Assembly (NCBI GenBank): GCA_003543245.1 | Contig: DPJB01000023.1 | Location: 36,124-66,226, forward strand | DNA from: Moraxellaceae bacterium | Lineage (GTDB): Bacteria; Pseudomonadota; Gammaproteobacteria; Pseudomonadales; Moraxellaceae | Length of the DNA stretch: 30,103 bases | Reading direction: 5' to 3' | Shown here: one piece after another, positions 29,702 through 30,103 of the stretch | How positions within the stretch are numbered: the first letter of the stretch is position 1 | How the letters are laid out: each line of letters begins with the position of its first letter | Made by a program: the position numbers and the translations under genes | Notes under the pieces: model-generated | What the model saw: only the letters and a program-made list of their open reading frames with translations | What the model was told of the DNA's origin: nothing | Databases searched by the model: none

Positions 29702-30103
29702 TCAGGCCGCAACCGGATTGCGCGTACCTGATTTGCCGGGCAGGGACATGCGCAGGATGCGCATGATGACGGTGGAAAACTGCCGTATCAGCGAGCCCGT
29801 GTTATAGGGAAGATTGTATTTTACACACAGTGCCCGCACTTCCACGGCGATCTCGGCATAGCGGTTGGCAGGAATGTCCGGGAAAAGATGATGCTCGATC
29901 TGGTGGCTGAGGTTGCCGGAAAGAATGTGAAACCATTTGCTGCCCTGAATGTTGCAGGAGCCGAGCAGCTGGCGCACATACCATTCCCCTTTCGTTTCGT
30001 TGCGGGTTTCCTCTTCCGAAAACATGGCAACCTGATCGGTGAAGTGACCACAGAAAATAATGATGAAGGCCCAGATGTTGCGCACCACATTGGCGGCGAG
30101 ATT
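29702..30103 (-). CDS. Fatty acid desaturase, C-terminal part (5' end beyond window)
   Basis: The last 133 codons of a membrane di-iron fatty acid desaturase; the frame is open to the right edge. The third histidine box is present as HQIEHHLFPDIP, preceded by a hydrophobic segment (NIWAFIIIFCGHFTDQ), in which the GHF may belong to an earlier conserved region. The QxxHH form of this box (HQIEHH) is typical of the front-end/acyl-lipid type of desaturase, here probably introducing a double bond in membrane lipid or acyl-CoA chains. Position specificity cannot be determined without the N-terminal two thirds. A good terminator follows the stop. The methionine at the apparent start of the shorter frame is an internal GTG codon, not the gene start. 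Confidence 0.93.
   Translation of the reverse strand, partial: NLAANVVRNIWAFIIIFCGHFTDQVAMFSEEETRNETKGEWYVRQLLGSCNIQGSKWFHILSGNLSHQIEHHLFPDIPANRYAEIAVEVRALCVKYNLPYNTGSLIRQFSTVIMRILRMSLPGKSGTRNPVAA

Overview
The window looks like chromosomal DNA of a gammaproteobacterium of the order Pseudomonadales. The reasons are the combination of gyrB with a plsC-glyS-glyQ-tag block (the origin-proximal order known from Pseudomonas), a wax ester synthase/diacylglycerol acyltransferase typical of Acinetobacter, Alcanivorax and relatives, and backbone coding DNA of about 60% G+C (hand count of a stretch of glyS). A high-GC Moraxellaceae member (Perlucidibaca-like) is my best guess, but the genus cannot be fixed from the sequence alone.

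Layout, left to right. 1-885: 3' two thirds of the C-terminal half of gyrB, so dnaA/dnaN/recF and oriC probably lie just left of the window. 996-5018: a methyltransferase, a catalase-like haem lipoprotein, a glycine-zipper surface protein and an MHS-type MFS transporter. 5043-6793: an ada-alkB alkylation-repair operon. 6906-8770: an AT-rich accessory islet with a winged-helix regulator and its repeated operator, a small unknown protein and an HNH endonuclease. 8900-10576: dusC and a short acyltransferase. 10616-16350: a YjdF-like membrane protein, wax ester synthase, pdxH, an SDR reductase and a large acyl-CoA dehydrogenase. 16673-21245: a four-gene tripartite efflux operon (TolC-like, MacA-like, separate MacB-type ATPase and permease). 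21296-23046: a very short, divergent SRAP/HMCES-like protein and an AI-2E-family permease. 23122-27925: plsC, glyS, glyQ and divergent tag. 28006-30103: a YdcH-type small protein, a PspC-domain protein, a Na+/Ca2+ exchanger-type antiporter and the C-terminal part of a fatty acid desaturase.

Themes. Genome-alkylation and abasic-site repair recur (ada, alkB, tag, and the SRAP-like gene, whose family caps abasic sites such as those Tag creates). Acyl-lipid metabolism recurs too (two acyltransferases, wax ester synthase, acyl-CoA dehydrogenase, SDR, desaturase), which suits an organism storing wax esters or triacylglycerols. Most transcription units end in strong hairpins with A/T tracts, several shared by convergent genes.

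Most of the window is ordinary backbone. The parts that deserve attention are the divergent SRAP-like protein at 21296-21739, the mosaic glyS with an AT-rich core and an extra segment, and the AT-rich islet, whose HNH gene and small neighbour carry the same box just before their ribosome binding sites. No rRNA, tRNA, CRISPR array, complete IS element or prophage was recognised.
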